From positions 124,001 to 188,000 of the forward strand of contig JBAMDO010000077.1 of the NCBI GenBank assembly GCA_037074765.1: a stretch of 64,000 nt of DNA, given 5' to 3'. Every line of letters begins with the position of its first letter. Positions within the stretch are counted from its first letter, which is position 1. This DNA comes from Mansonella perstans. Lineage: Eukaryota > Nematoda > Chromadorea > Rhabditida > Onchocercidae. The notes below the pieces were generated by a model, which was not told the origin of the DNA, ran no database searches, and worked only from the letters and a program-made list of their open reading frames with translations. Below are positions 53,605 to 64,000 of the stretch, in pieces. Both the position numbers and the translations under genes were made by a program.

Positions 53605-56600
53605 TACATATTTTTTCCTACAAGTTGTACCGTTGCTTTCGCTACTGTTTATTAATTTGCCGATTTCTATAGTAGTGAACATTTATCCAAAGCTTTTTTG
53701 TATAGTTTATTCTTTGGATATATTCTGGTTTAGAAATATCCAATTAGTTGAACAAACAAAAAATTTCCTACGATTCGGTATTGTTAACACTTGCAAATAT
53801 TACATCCAGTTATTTGTACCTCAAGACACAAATAGTTTATGCATAAATATATATATATATTTTTATATAAATCAAGCATGCAATAACAATCAGTTAACAG
53901 TGTTGAAAATTTATTTAAATAGAACTGTCGTATCAAATACGAGATTTTCTTTTTTATTCTGAAGCGTCATTTGTCATTTCCTTTTTGTTCACTGAAAAAA
54001 ATATTTTGCGTAGCATTTAAATCAATCCATGCATATGCGTTGCAATAGCAAATTATTTTAAAAAAAAATTTCTTCACCACTCTTTGCTGGTAAAATTGTC
54101 AGTAAAGAATTTACTTTGGAGCAGAATATACCGAGAATCTAGCTCATTAGAAAAACTTTTAAATGAATGATAAAGGAGTAATAGGAGAAGAAAATTTTGC
54201 TAACCAATCCATAAGCAAATGATAATTTGGGAACTGTGAAGTTCAATTTATGTTTTGTCGAAAAATAATGCATGTAATTTTAATGTACAAACTTTCGATA
54301 ATGATCAATCTTCCGGGAGTAAATTGTTTGATGAGAGGTATCTGATAAGACATTTCGAAATTTCATTCAGCTTATGCCACAATTTATATTGTAGTTCCAT
54401 TGCAAGTAACTGTTTTTTTCACACACAAAGTTATTTTCGTTTCAAACTAATTACTTTGTCATTTCTAAATGATTGTAAAAAATTCAAAGTACAATTTACA
54501 TAAAGTTCATGGAAAACAGAGTCACGTCATCAAAACTCATTCTTCCCGTACATGGGAAATATACACTCTAAGTTTTCGCGGAAACTGATCAGTTAATCAT
54601 TCCAGATTTTTTCCTATACTTTTGTTCATTTTATGTAAAGTTATTTGTGAAAAATGCAACCAATTCTGTCACCTGTTCATTTCTTTCATTTCCCAGGCAA
54701 TTTCTTTCTTAAATTATCCTTAAGATCGAACAAATTTAATATTTGTCTTTATTAGTCTTTATTGACTTCTCAATTCCAGTAATTTTCAAATTGTAATACT
54801 TTTTGTCGTAGTTATACGATGCCAATGTGTAGTCTGAATACCTGTTTTATTACCTTTTTTTTTATGGTATATCTATGGCTTGCAATATTTCTAGCCAGTA
54901 AACGGTGTTTTAACATTTCTTTAGATACTACGACCATTCTTTTCTTTACATTTTAAGAGACAGTAGTGGACATCTCATAAAAATTGACTGGTTTTTTTTT
55001 CCTTCTTCTGTGCTCCAATTGATTACAGAGCAGATGGAAAAAGAAAAGCAAAACGAAATTGAATCATGATGAAATGATTCCTATATGATATATGAATGAA
55101 TTTGATTATTTTCAATTAAGTGTAACTAAAGAAGGGGGAAAGAAAAATGAAATTTTAAGTTACTTGAAATGTTTAAAAATAAAAAATAAAAAAAAAAAAT
55201 GTTGCCGTGTGAAATCACTTAGAGTTGTTACATATTATTTGCTAGGAAAATTTCTCATAAGACAAAAATCAATTTCAAAAGTTGCCTCATTATTTCACTC
55301 ACTTTTGCTATCCCAAATTTCTGCTCCAAATCCAAAAGCTTTTATAATAAACAGTCAACTTAATTTCACTAATTTAAACTATTCTTTTTAATTTTTTAGT
55401 TCTTCAGTAATTATTGAAAGTCTACCAAATAAAAAAAAAAAAAAACTGAATCATATCAGTTGTGATGGACAAGAGAGATTCATGAGTGAATCACACAATT
55501 TAAATTTAACTTATAACAATGAATACAGTAACATTGGAATATACATGGCATCATTTAAGCTATCTCATGGGATTGTCTTACAGCATATGGCAATTAAATT
55601 TGTTAAAATACCCTAGTCATCTTCTTTAGGCTAACGATTAGTTTTATTTCATCTAAACTTAGCTATCTATACAGCATTTTGACCATTTTATTGATATTTC
55701 TAAAAAGAAAAAAAAGATAGACGTGTGACAATGATGTAGCACAATTCAGTTGTTGTTGTTACATATAGTGAGTTGGATATTCTATCAAAAAAAAAGAATG
55801 GAAAGCAAGTTCATTTCATTTCATTTTTTTTTTGTCTGTCAACGAAATCGATAAATTGTTTGAAGAAAGGAAATAACTGAAGAATTAGTGCGATGATATA
55901 TAGGAGTATTATTATTATTTGATCGTTATTTATTTATTTATTTTTTTGAATGTTTCTAAATAACTTTTTTGTAAGGTATTTTATTTAGACTTTGTTAGGA
56001 ATTTATGTTCAATTCTTCCGCATTCCTTTGACATTTCCGTTCAATCTTGGACACATCTGTGTAATTTCATCAATGAGCAGCACTTTTCCTTCAATTATTT
56101 TCCACTTTTTTTTTTTTTTTTTTTTTTTTATTTAGAAGAAAAATAATTTGTGACAAATTGTAAAAGTTATCAAATACAAAAAAAAAAAAAAAAATGATAA
56201 GATTCGTATCATATTGTAGCTTTGATATAATATTTTGAGGTTAATTTAAAATTCATTTTATCATTGTCAATGATAAATTGAAAATGTGGCATATTGTGCG
56301 GTTTATTAGATTTGATGGATATTATATCATTTTCACATAAACTCTCACTTTTTTGACAGTTTAAATGTTTAGGTAGTTAGTGTGAGAAATAGCACATTTG
56401 AAAATTGAAAAAGATGAACATAGTTACGACAATAAAAAGAGACAAAAAAAAAAAAAAAAAAAAAAGATGGACGGAAAAAAAAATTGAGCATGAAATATGC
56501 TGCTGAGAAGAAATGAGAGATTTGTTATTTTTTTTTTTTTTTAGGGATTAGCTTAGAAAAAGACGATGAAGTAGGAAGTAAAGAGCTTAAAAAGTTGATA

Positions 56601-57747
56601 GAGAAAGAGCCTAAAATTGAAAAATGTTGAGAGTAGGGATGAGAAATAAGAGAAACAAAGGATAAATTTTGCTTGAGAGTAGAGTAAGGCATCAGATTAC
56701 TCAAACTAATTAACTAGTAGTTTTGCTTGCTTGCTTCTTTGCTTCCTTGCTTACTTGCTTGCTTGTTTGCTTGCCTGCTTCACATCTGCTTAACAATTAG
56801 ATTTTCGCTTCACTCCCAGATGACATCATATTGTGGAATGAATGAGTTATGAGGCAACGTAACCTATTTCGCTTGGTACATTCTTCAATATATGGAAGAA
56901 GACCCAACCCTTCAATATTAACCAATTGCAGAACAATCCGTAACTTTTATTCTCTCGTATTTCATTATGACATTCATTTGGGCTGCATTAATTTCAATAC
57001 CAATCTATTATAGATATAAGTGAAACGTTTCTACTAATGGTGGGTTGTGGGTCTAAAAATTAACTCAATCTGTTGAGTATAAAGGTTCAGCTCAATTGAT
57101 AGGTACTGGAGGATATTCATTTGTATGGCAAATATGGCATTTTTGTTATTCTATGCTAGGAGTTGAAAAAGCGACACATCTTAACTCACCCACACTTATT
57201 GCTGCCAACCATACTAAAAGCACAAATGTCATTTTTCACCATATGGATACGTTCATAAATATGATCAGATCAATAACTGTTCCATGAAGTTCACAACTAT
57301 TTCAACATTTTAAGTGGAAATTTAGTTAGTTGCTTGGAAAGGAAAAATCCAGCTAGTCGTTATTTAACTCTTCGAAAGTTACTGCATTTAATAGTTACAT
57401 TAATTATTATGAGATTCTTAAAAGAAATAGGGAAGGGGAAGCAAATCATAGAAATAAATTTCGTTATCGCTGATATCCTATCATTTTCCGAGCGTATCAG
57501 ATGTCGCTTCTAGCATCATCTTCCTGCTTTTTCATTATTTTTGCTTTAGTTGAATTCACAAAATGACATGTGAACATATTTTTTGGACTATCTTAAAGTT
57601 TATTATATGCTACATTGGTAATTTGTGGGATACATGTTAACTGACATAGTTGCACATAAAAAGCATTTGAGAATATCTTTTACATATTCTACACTTTATC
57701 TACCATGTTCTCTGTCCGTCTGGTTTGTTTGTGGGTAATGCAAGCAT
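53605..57747. other. AT-rich intergenic region
   Basis: It contains many A/T homopolymers (for example near 56110, 56170, 56443 and 56527), a TTGC-type microsatellite and no supported exon. The longest plus-strand frame (53567-53962, 131 codons) is hydrophobic, of low complexity and overlaps the decayed gene on the other strand, so I do not call it. Confidence 0.5.
56722..56780. repeat. TTGC tetranucleotide repeat
   Basis: About 14 imperfect TTGC/CTTG units with TTCC and TTAC variants. Confidence 0.85.
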
Positions 57748-57751
57748 TATT

Positions 57752-58039
57752 CACCTCGATGTTCAGAAATTACATGTTATTCTCACCTCGGTGTTTAGGA
57801 ATTACATGTTATTCTCACCTCGGTGTTTAGGAATTACATGTTATTCTCATCTTGATGTTCAAAAATTACGTGTTATTCTCACCTCAGTGTTCAGGAATTA
57901 CATGTTATTCTCACCTCGGTATTCAGGAATTACAAGTTATTCTCACCTCGGTGTTTAGGAATTACATGTTATTCTCATCTTGGTGTTCAAAAATTACATG
58001 TTATTCACACCTCAGTGTTCAGAAATTACATGTTATTCA
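57752..58039. repeat. Minisatellite, 32-bp unit, nine copies
   Basis: Units of the type CACCTCGGTGTTTAGGAATT plus ACATGTTATTCT repeat nine times without gaps. Copies 4 and 8 share the variant CATCTTG, and copies 3-5 resemble copies 7-9, so a four-unit block (128 bp) appears to have been duplicated. Because 32 is not a multiple of three, the array gives a mock protein repeat cycling through all three frames. Confidence 0.95.
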
Positions 58040-61000
58040 TCAATTTATTCATTAGTCTGTGGCATTCTTTAGATAGAATTGTTCAGTTTATAACAATTTA
58101 TTACGGTATTTTTATAGTCGTAATGTTTATGATGATATCGTAAATTAATAGAGTTGGTCATTAAATTAAAAGTGTTATAAGCACTTTGTTTTCGTAGTTT
58201 AATATTGTTTGAAAGTAATAATATGGCATTATTTGTTATTTGATGCTATTAACATACGAACGTTTTGCAATTTTTCTTTTTAGTTCATCAAATTGTGTGA
58301 TATTTATATGCATTTTTTATTCCTAAACCTCCCGGTTTTTTCTGTTCTTTGTGTTTGTCCGATTAGATGGTTTTATTACTTAGGTAATTATGTGTTCAGA
58401 ATACGCCGATCAAACCGGTGTATGATTTTGTCAACTTACTTTTGTGTCGGTTTCAGTTCAACTTTAAAACGGTTCTCGTTCGTATCGAATTTGGATACGT
58501 GTCGCAAGGAACGCTCTGTGTAATGGTAGTTGTCATTTACTCGCTGCAAAGGGTTTTCAGGTATTATTTGCCGTATTTATCTTTTCCGTTTCATTATTAA
58601 AAATCATTATACTGTAATTATAAAATTAAAAAATGTTGTGTTAACTAATTTCTTTGGTGGTTTTGGTTTTTGGGAATACATGAATAGTGTCTGTGTTACA
58701 TTTGTTACATTCCTGAAGGGCACGTAATACTTGAGATTTGTATTTGTGTTTCAGCATCAATTTGGAGAAAATGAAATAGATTAAAGTTGGGTGAAGATAA
58801 TTTAGCAGATGATTTTATCTCAGTCTTACAAATTGCAAAAAAAGTATTGGTAAAATGAAACTAGCAATGAGTAAATGTAAAAGTTTTTTTAAATACTTTT
58901 TATTTTGATAAGTGGTGTTTTGTTAAATAGATGGCATATCTTAATTTTTGTTATTTTTTCAAATTCATTCGTGGTTAATAATTTTTGAAAAATGTATTTT
59001 GTCGCAGAACTTTTGAAAAGAATAGAGACGAAAGATTTCTACAAATTATTAGTATTTTTCAATATACTGCTTCTTGATGATATGTACTTTATGCTTAGGA
59101 ATATTACTTTATGAGACTCTATTTCATTTTGGAGAAAAGAGAGCGAAATGCTTACTCAAAGGGCAGATGTGGATCCTTGTATTCTATTTGTTTAGCCGTA
59201 TTAAGTAAGCTAGGTACCGTAAACTTATTAAGCTAGGCACTTGAAAATCGGTAGGTAAATTGCCATCTGTCTAAGAAGGGATGTTGCACTTGTTATTATG
59301 CATTTACTGATTGCAATTGATCTGTGTAATTCTCCGTAAACTTATCACGGAAATATTTTTAATATTGTTGCATTACGAAGAATCAAAGGAAGTAAAATTT
59401 CTTGCTGACTCTCAAGATTATGAGTCTTTTTCATTTCTTTTTTGCTCTATAATTATTCGCAAATGCAAGAGGTGCTAGTTATTCTCATTGCCTTAGTAGT
59501 CACGAAATATTTGAGAGAAATAGATCATTGCTCTGTTCCTGACATTCTCATTAGCGTGTTTTATGTGACGGGAAAGAACATTCAAAATAGTGTTTACTTG
59601 ATCCATTTCTTACGAAACTGACTAAAGTCGTATTGTATATCAACTAGCAGTAGTTTTTTGCTGGTCGATTGACTTCTTTGATTTATGCAAAATTGTATTT
59701 CTTTATGGAAAAAAAAATTTTGATTTATGAAACGAAGGTAGTTGTCGAATGATTAAAATCATTGCAACACTTATCACAAAAAATAGAAAAAACAAACTTG
59801 AGGATTTAATTTGAGCAAATTTCTTTTCTTTCTAGGCACGCAGACAAATCTATCGTTACTATATCGGTCTAATATATTTAGCATTTAAGTTGGCTTTATG
59901 AGTCTGTTTCCCAATTAGTCGATTATCTGTTTCGGTTTCAGATTAGGCATGATTTATTGAATTTCCAAACTTTACTGTAGAGTATATAATAAAGTATGAA
60001 TACTTGATCTACTTACCAAAACTTTTTCTAAGTGTATACATAAATAAACGAAATGCTTTAATTAATGTAGACCAATAATACTTCTCTTCCACTGCTTGGC
60101 TTCCTCCAATGCTATATAGCAAGAAACATCGTATCAATAAGTTTTGCTTCTGCAAACATTATTTCAAAAATTAAAAAATTTCTTGATGTCTTACATTTTG
60201 CTGTGGTCTAGTATGTCTCATTTAGCTGGAATGATGATATAATTAAAACAGTTCTTTAGACTAGACTAAGAGATTCATATGGTATTCATGAAATTGATAC
60301 TCATGAACTTTTCAATTAGTTCAACTACCATAAGTGAATGTCTTCTATCCATTAATTTTACAAGGTTGTTAATGTCTTTATATAGAGTAAAGGACAACAA
60401 ATTTATACGAAGTTTAGAACTAAGAATTTTAGTCGTTTTGATAGTTTTTCTTCCAATAATGGACTTCCTCCTAACTTTAAAACGAACGAATAATTAAACC
60501 AAGAGAACAGAAAAATTTGCTTGAAAAGAACAAGACAAGCATTTTTCTTTCATCAACAGTTATTCATTTATTTTCCATTAATATTCAATTTTTTATTGAA
60601 ATGGTGAAAGTAATGGTCCTTGTAATGGCTATTGTTTATAGCATTTTAAAGTCGTTTGTTTCGTATATACATGAACCGAATGTGTGGCCGAATTCAGTGC
60701 ACGCAAAAATCGAAATTTTGACGGAAATATTGCTAATGTTCTATAAAAATAAAAAAGTATATATAGTATGGTTTGAGGAAAATGTCCGCTTCATATTTTT
60801 ATACAATTTTACTGGAACCATCGCTGGTCATTGAAGTTTTAAATGCTTTGAGTTTTACAAGTCCAGTTGAGTGAATGATTTTATCACTCTTTGGATTTGC
60901 AATGAATTGCTGCTCTGTAGTTGGAAATTATTCGATCTGGTTCACTTGACCTTCACCTGATGTTCATCTGACTAGATTTTTGATTTAAGACAGAAGGAAT

Positions 61001-64000
61001 CTTTTTAACTGCACTAAAAGACTAAGAACAGTTAAAAGCGCTTTTTAACCCTTTACACAACAAACGCTATTCTTTCTTTTCTAATTTAAAATTTACAATG
61101 ATCTGCTGTATTTTCAGTTTTCGTTAACTATGTAAGTCTTCAAATGATATCTTCTTGTGATAGAATTATTATTGAAACGTCTGTAATTGCAAAGAGAACA
61201 CATTACATCGACGTCGAGAGTCTATCAAAGAGTCTAGAAAGTTTAATTCTTTATCTTTTATAATTTGTAGTTTCTGAACTCTTAGAGTTTACAGTAATAT
61301 TCAACATGTTTCATTCTCAGACATGACTAGACATCAGCCTCTCCAAAGGAGCTTAAAATGCAAAGTGATTGCTTTCAGTAGTCTGTTGCATATTTCGCTT
61401 GGAACCAATTTGTTAATCAATTTAATTTGAATCCAATATTTGAGGACACTCGGACCTTCAACACAGTAAAAGTTTTGGAATAAACAGCTTTGTATGCCTA
61501 CTGATTGATTTTGAACTGCAGCAGCATTAATCCAGTTGTATGTCATTTAAATTCCTAGTTTCATTTGAGTCATTATTGAAGGCATTGATGCTGTTTGAAG
61601 TATATCTTTTCTAACTTTCATTTAAACTCTAGCTTTTTTTTTTACTTCTTCAATTTTCAGTCCTTCTCGTGATCTCTTATTCCTTCAAATAGCATCAGAA
61701 AAAAACCCAGAAAGTCGAATTTGAATGTTTTTATCATGCACGCAGTTTCTCTTTCTGCCTTTTGCATGGCATCTCGTTTCTTGAGTAGGTATAGCGACAA
61801 ATTCTCAAACAGACTGAACGTCATTTGTTCTCTTTTTTGGTGCAAATTGAAAAGTATGAAAAACATGTAACTGAAGTAAACTGTATTTGTTTCACTCAGC
61901 GCTACCAATTTAATCATTTTTGCTTATTTTACTTTGATATTTGATATTAAGTGTGGCGAAAGCTATTGCAGTTTATCGTCATTATAGTTACAACTGATTT
62001 GCATCACTTCATTAGAATCCATTTAAACTTAATGGTCTGTTTTCACCGCAATAGTTGGATCTATTAGTAATAATGCTGTTTTTTCAGCCTAAACGTAGAA
62101 GTTGGAGAATATTGTCGAGCACAGCACCATTGAATTGTGTCTTTGTGTTCTTTACAGTCAGCGAAACTAGCTACGGTGAAGGTTTTACTACTTGTGGTGG
62201 TGCAGCAACTAAGCTATAACGAAGCAGCTTTATTATTGCAAAGAATTATTCTCAACGCACGATTTTTTCATTTGTTGCTGAGGTCAGTTTTTTCATTTAA
62301 AAAATTTTTTTGTACTCAGATTTCAATTTTGCATCGCTTATAAAAAACTACCTGTAGTGAAATGGCAAAAGCTTTATAGTGTTTTAAACCATATTTGATA
62401 GATAGGATTATCAGAATTCTTTGGAATACATCTCGTAAAAATATACTGCACATACTGCACTTCAGACATGGATAACTGTGTACCTTCTTTCGAAAAGTTT
62501 AGTGTATCTGACAAAATTACTTATCTGTTCGTGATTTTGGGTTTAGTTGTGGGTAGCATTTCGATTTTTGTTTTACGTCTAATTGATGAAAGCTTGACTA
62601 TTTCTCTTCATTGCATTAATTATGTTATTAATTTATTTTGGACAAAAAAAAAAAAAAAAATAAAACAGTCCCAACTGTTATAATGCACTTCTCCCTACGT
62701 AGCAGTGAATGTCAATAAAAAGCAGTCAATAAAAATATCATTTTTCCTCCTCTTTTTTTTTTCCCATTTCTCATGTACACTTTACGTATTAATTTGTAAA
62801 ATTAAATTCATTGTAATGGATGAGTCAATCGGAAATGATTTTTTTTTAACTTTTTCTTGACTGATAGCTATTTTGATTCTTTCCTTTTTCAATCCACATT
62901 TTCATTTTGTCGAAAAGCGAATTGATATACTTGAGGAATGAGTTTCAGTAAGTTTAAAAACGATACTTTCATAAAAAATTATACAAATTAAAGTTTCTGA
63001 TGAGGCACACATTATGAACTACTTATTCAACGGACCATTAAAGGCTTGATTTATTCAGTTGAACTTTAATGATTTTATGCGGGTATTCTTATATTGCTTA
63101 CTTATCTTTTCATTCATTCTCCATGTGGTATTGTTATTTGAATCGAAAATTTTTAATTCCTTTTTCCGGTCTTTCTGATACTTACCTTGGGAAGTCAAGA
63201 ATATTGGATTATATTCGCATAGATATCGGAAGCAAAACGAGCAAGAACTTTGTTCTGTTTAAAAAATATTTAAGTTTTTTAGTTCTTCAGTAATCTTTAT
63301 GATTTTTTCATGTCTCCACCACTAAAACTCATAATGAATTTTTACGCGGAAAATTTTACATTAAAATATGTATTCAGTTTTTTTGATGTAATTTTGATGT
63401 TATTCTCATAGCTTCATATGAAAATTTCCAAAGTGGTTATCACTTCAAACAATACTTCTGATTTTGCTTGTCTCATGCCCCCTAGTTAAGTATATCGAAG
63501 TCACATGGAAATGACATTTCTTAGCAGCTGAACGAAACTGATACTCTGTTAACATATTTATAAAATTCCAACATATTTATAGAATTCTTCGTTTGATTTC
63601 GTTTTATTTTTACATTCTTTTATTTCTACATTTTGATTTCGTATATTGTTGTCTTTAACGGTTTCTCTTATCATGTTACGACCTTGATTATGTTAACTAT
63701 AAGATTCTACGGGCAATTTTTTCGTTCTTCATCTTTGTTGTTATTGTTATCAGCGAGGTTATCTCTAATATCTCTAATAAGAAAACTTGTAAGAAAATTA
63801 TGAGAATGCAGTTAATAAAGGTAAGAGCATACTGAACAAGGTACCAGTGTGGTATGAAATTTTAAGCAGAAGAATTTTCATGAAAACAAGAATTGAATTT
63901 ACGTAGCAATTGCGGAATCCAACGATGAGGCTTGTTTCTTTTTGTCACTGCAAAATATTTTGCTATATTTATAATCAAATCCTGATGATTATTTTTGAGA
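58040..64000. other. Terminal AT-rich region without a supported gene
   Basis: Short frames occur on both strands. The most gene-like are minus-strand pieces at 61334-61546, 61657-61917 and about 62060-62203, but I could not join them by phase-consistent splice sites. A poly-A run lies at 62645-62660. No RNA gene or mobile element is recognisable. Confidence 0.5.

Noticed and set aside
53567..53962. 131-codon plus-strand frame, the longest uninterrupted one in the right half
   Set aside because: Hydrophobic low-complexity content and overlap with the Cys-rich remnant on the other strand. No splice or start context.
57725..58055. Apparent protein repeat (NYMLFSP type)
   Set aside because: The 32-bp minisatellite cycles through all three frames; there is no gene context.
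60517..60834. 105-codon plus-strand frame
   Set aside because: AT-driven codon content, no recognisable domain and no splice neighbours.
1..64000. CRISPR arrays, bacterial operons or integrated endosymbiont DNA
   Set aside because: All recognisable genes carry spliceosomal introns and eukaryotic families, and the composition is uniform. No spaced direct repeats of CRISPR type are present.

Overview
The window looks like nuclear DNA of a nematode, most likely a filarial or other clade III species. It is very AT-rich, with many A/T homopolymers and CA, CT, AG and TG microsatellites. Genes are broken into many small exons with nematode-style TTTCAG acceptors, splice-acceptor-like sequences (candidate spliced-leader sites) lie just upstream of start codons, and one gene resembles the MSP-domain proteins that nematodes have in large numbers. 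The species call is inference; no species-specific marker is visible.

Layout. (1) 49-507, minus: last two exons of an unrecognised gene. (2) 1172-1771, plus: 3' part of an MSP-domain-like gene, head to head with the first. (3) 4152-13085, minus: a complete 28-exon K-Cl cotransporter (SLC12A4-7/KCC family) of about 1146 aa. (4) 13086-18653: long AT-rich spacer with simple repeats and a hairpin. (5) 18654-32339, minus: a complete 25-exon protein of about 1045 aa with two BTB/POZ domains, resembling BTBD8. (6) 32635-39413, minus: complete 24-exon ATP-citrate lyase, 1108 aa. (7) 39414-46834: repeat-rich spacer. (8) 46923-50593, plus: complete 10-exon N-acetylglucosaminyltransferase I (MGAT1 family), 449 aa. 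(9) 52324-53604, minus: apparently decayed, frame-broken gene for a secreted Cys/Gln-rich protein. (10) 53605-64000: mostly non-coding, with a TTGC microsatellite and a 32-bp minisatellite of nine copies.

The four complete genes were assembled by hand from splice signals, reading-frame phase and recalled family sequence. The summed exon lengths of the lyase and the transferase are exact multiples of three. For the cotransporter and the BTB gene they miss by 1-2 nt, which I assign to counting error in one exon each.

The most notable arrangement is ATP-citrate lyase followed on the same strand, 295 bp after its stop, by the BTBD8-like gene. An AATAAA signal and a splice acceptor about 100 nt apart lie between them, the spacing expected of a trans-spliced nematode operon. 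The lyase makes cytosolic acetyl-CoA; vertebrate BTBD8 is linked to clathrin/AP-2 traffic. The cotransporter and MGAT1 genes look independently transcribed. Two introns, one in the lyase and one in MGAT1, fit the frame only with GC-AG splice sites.
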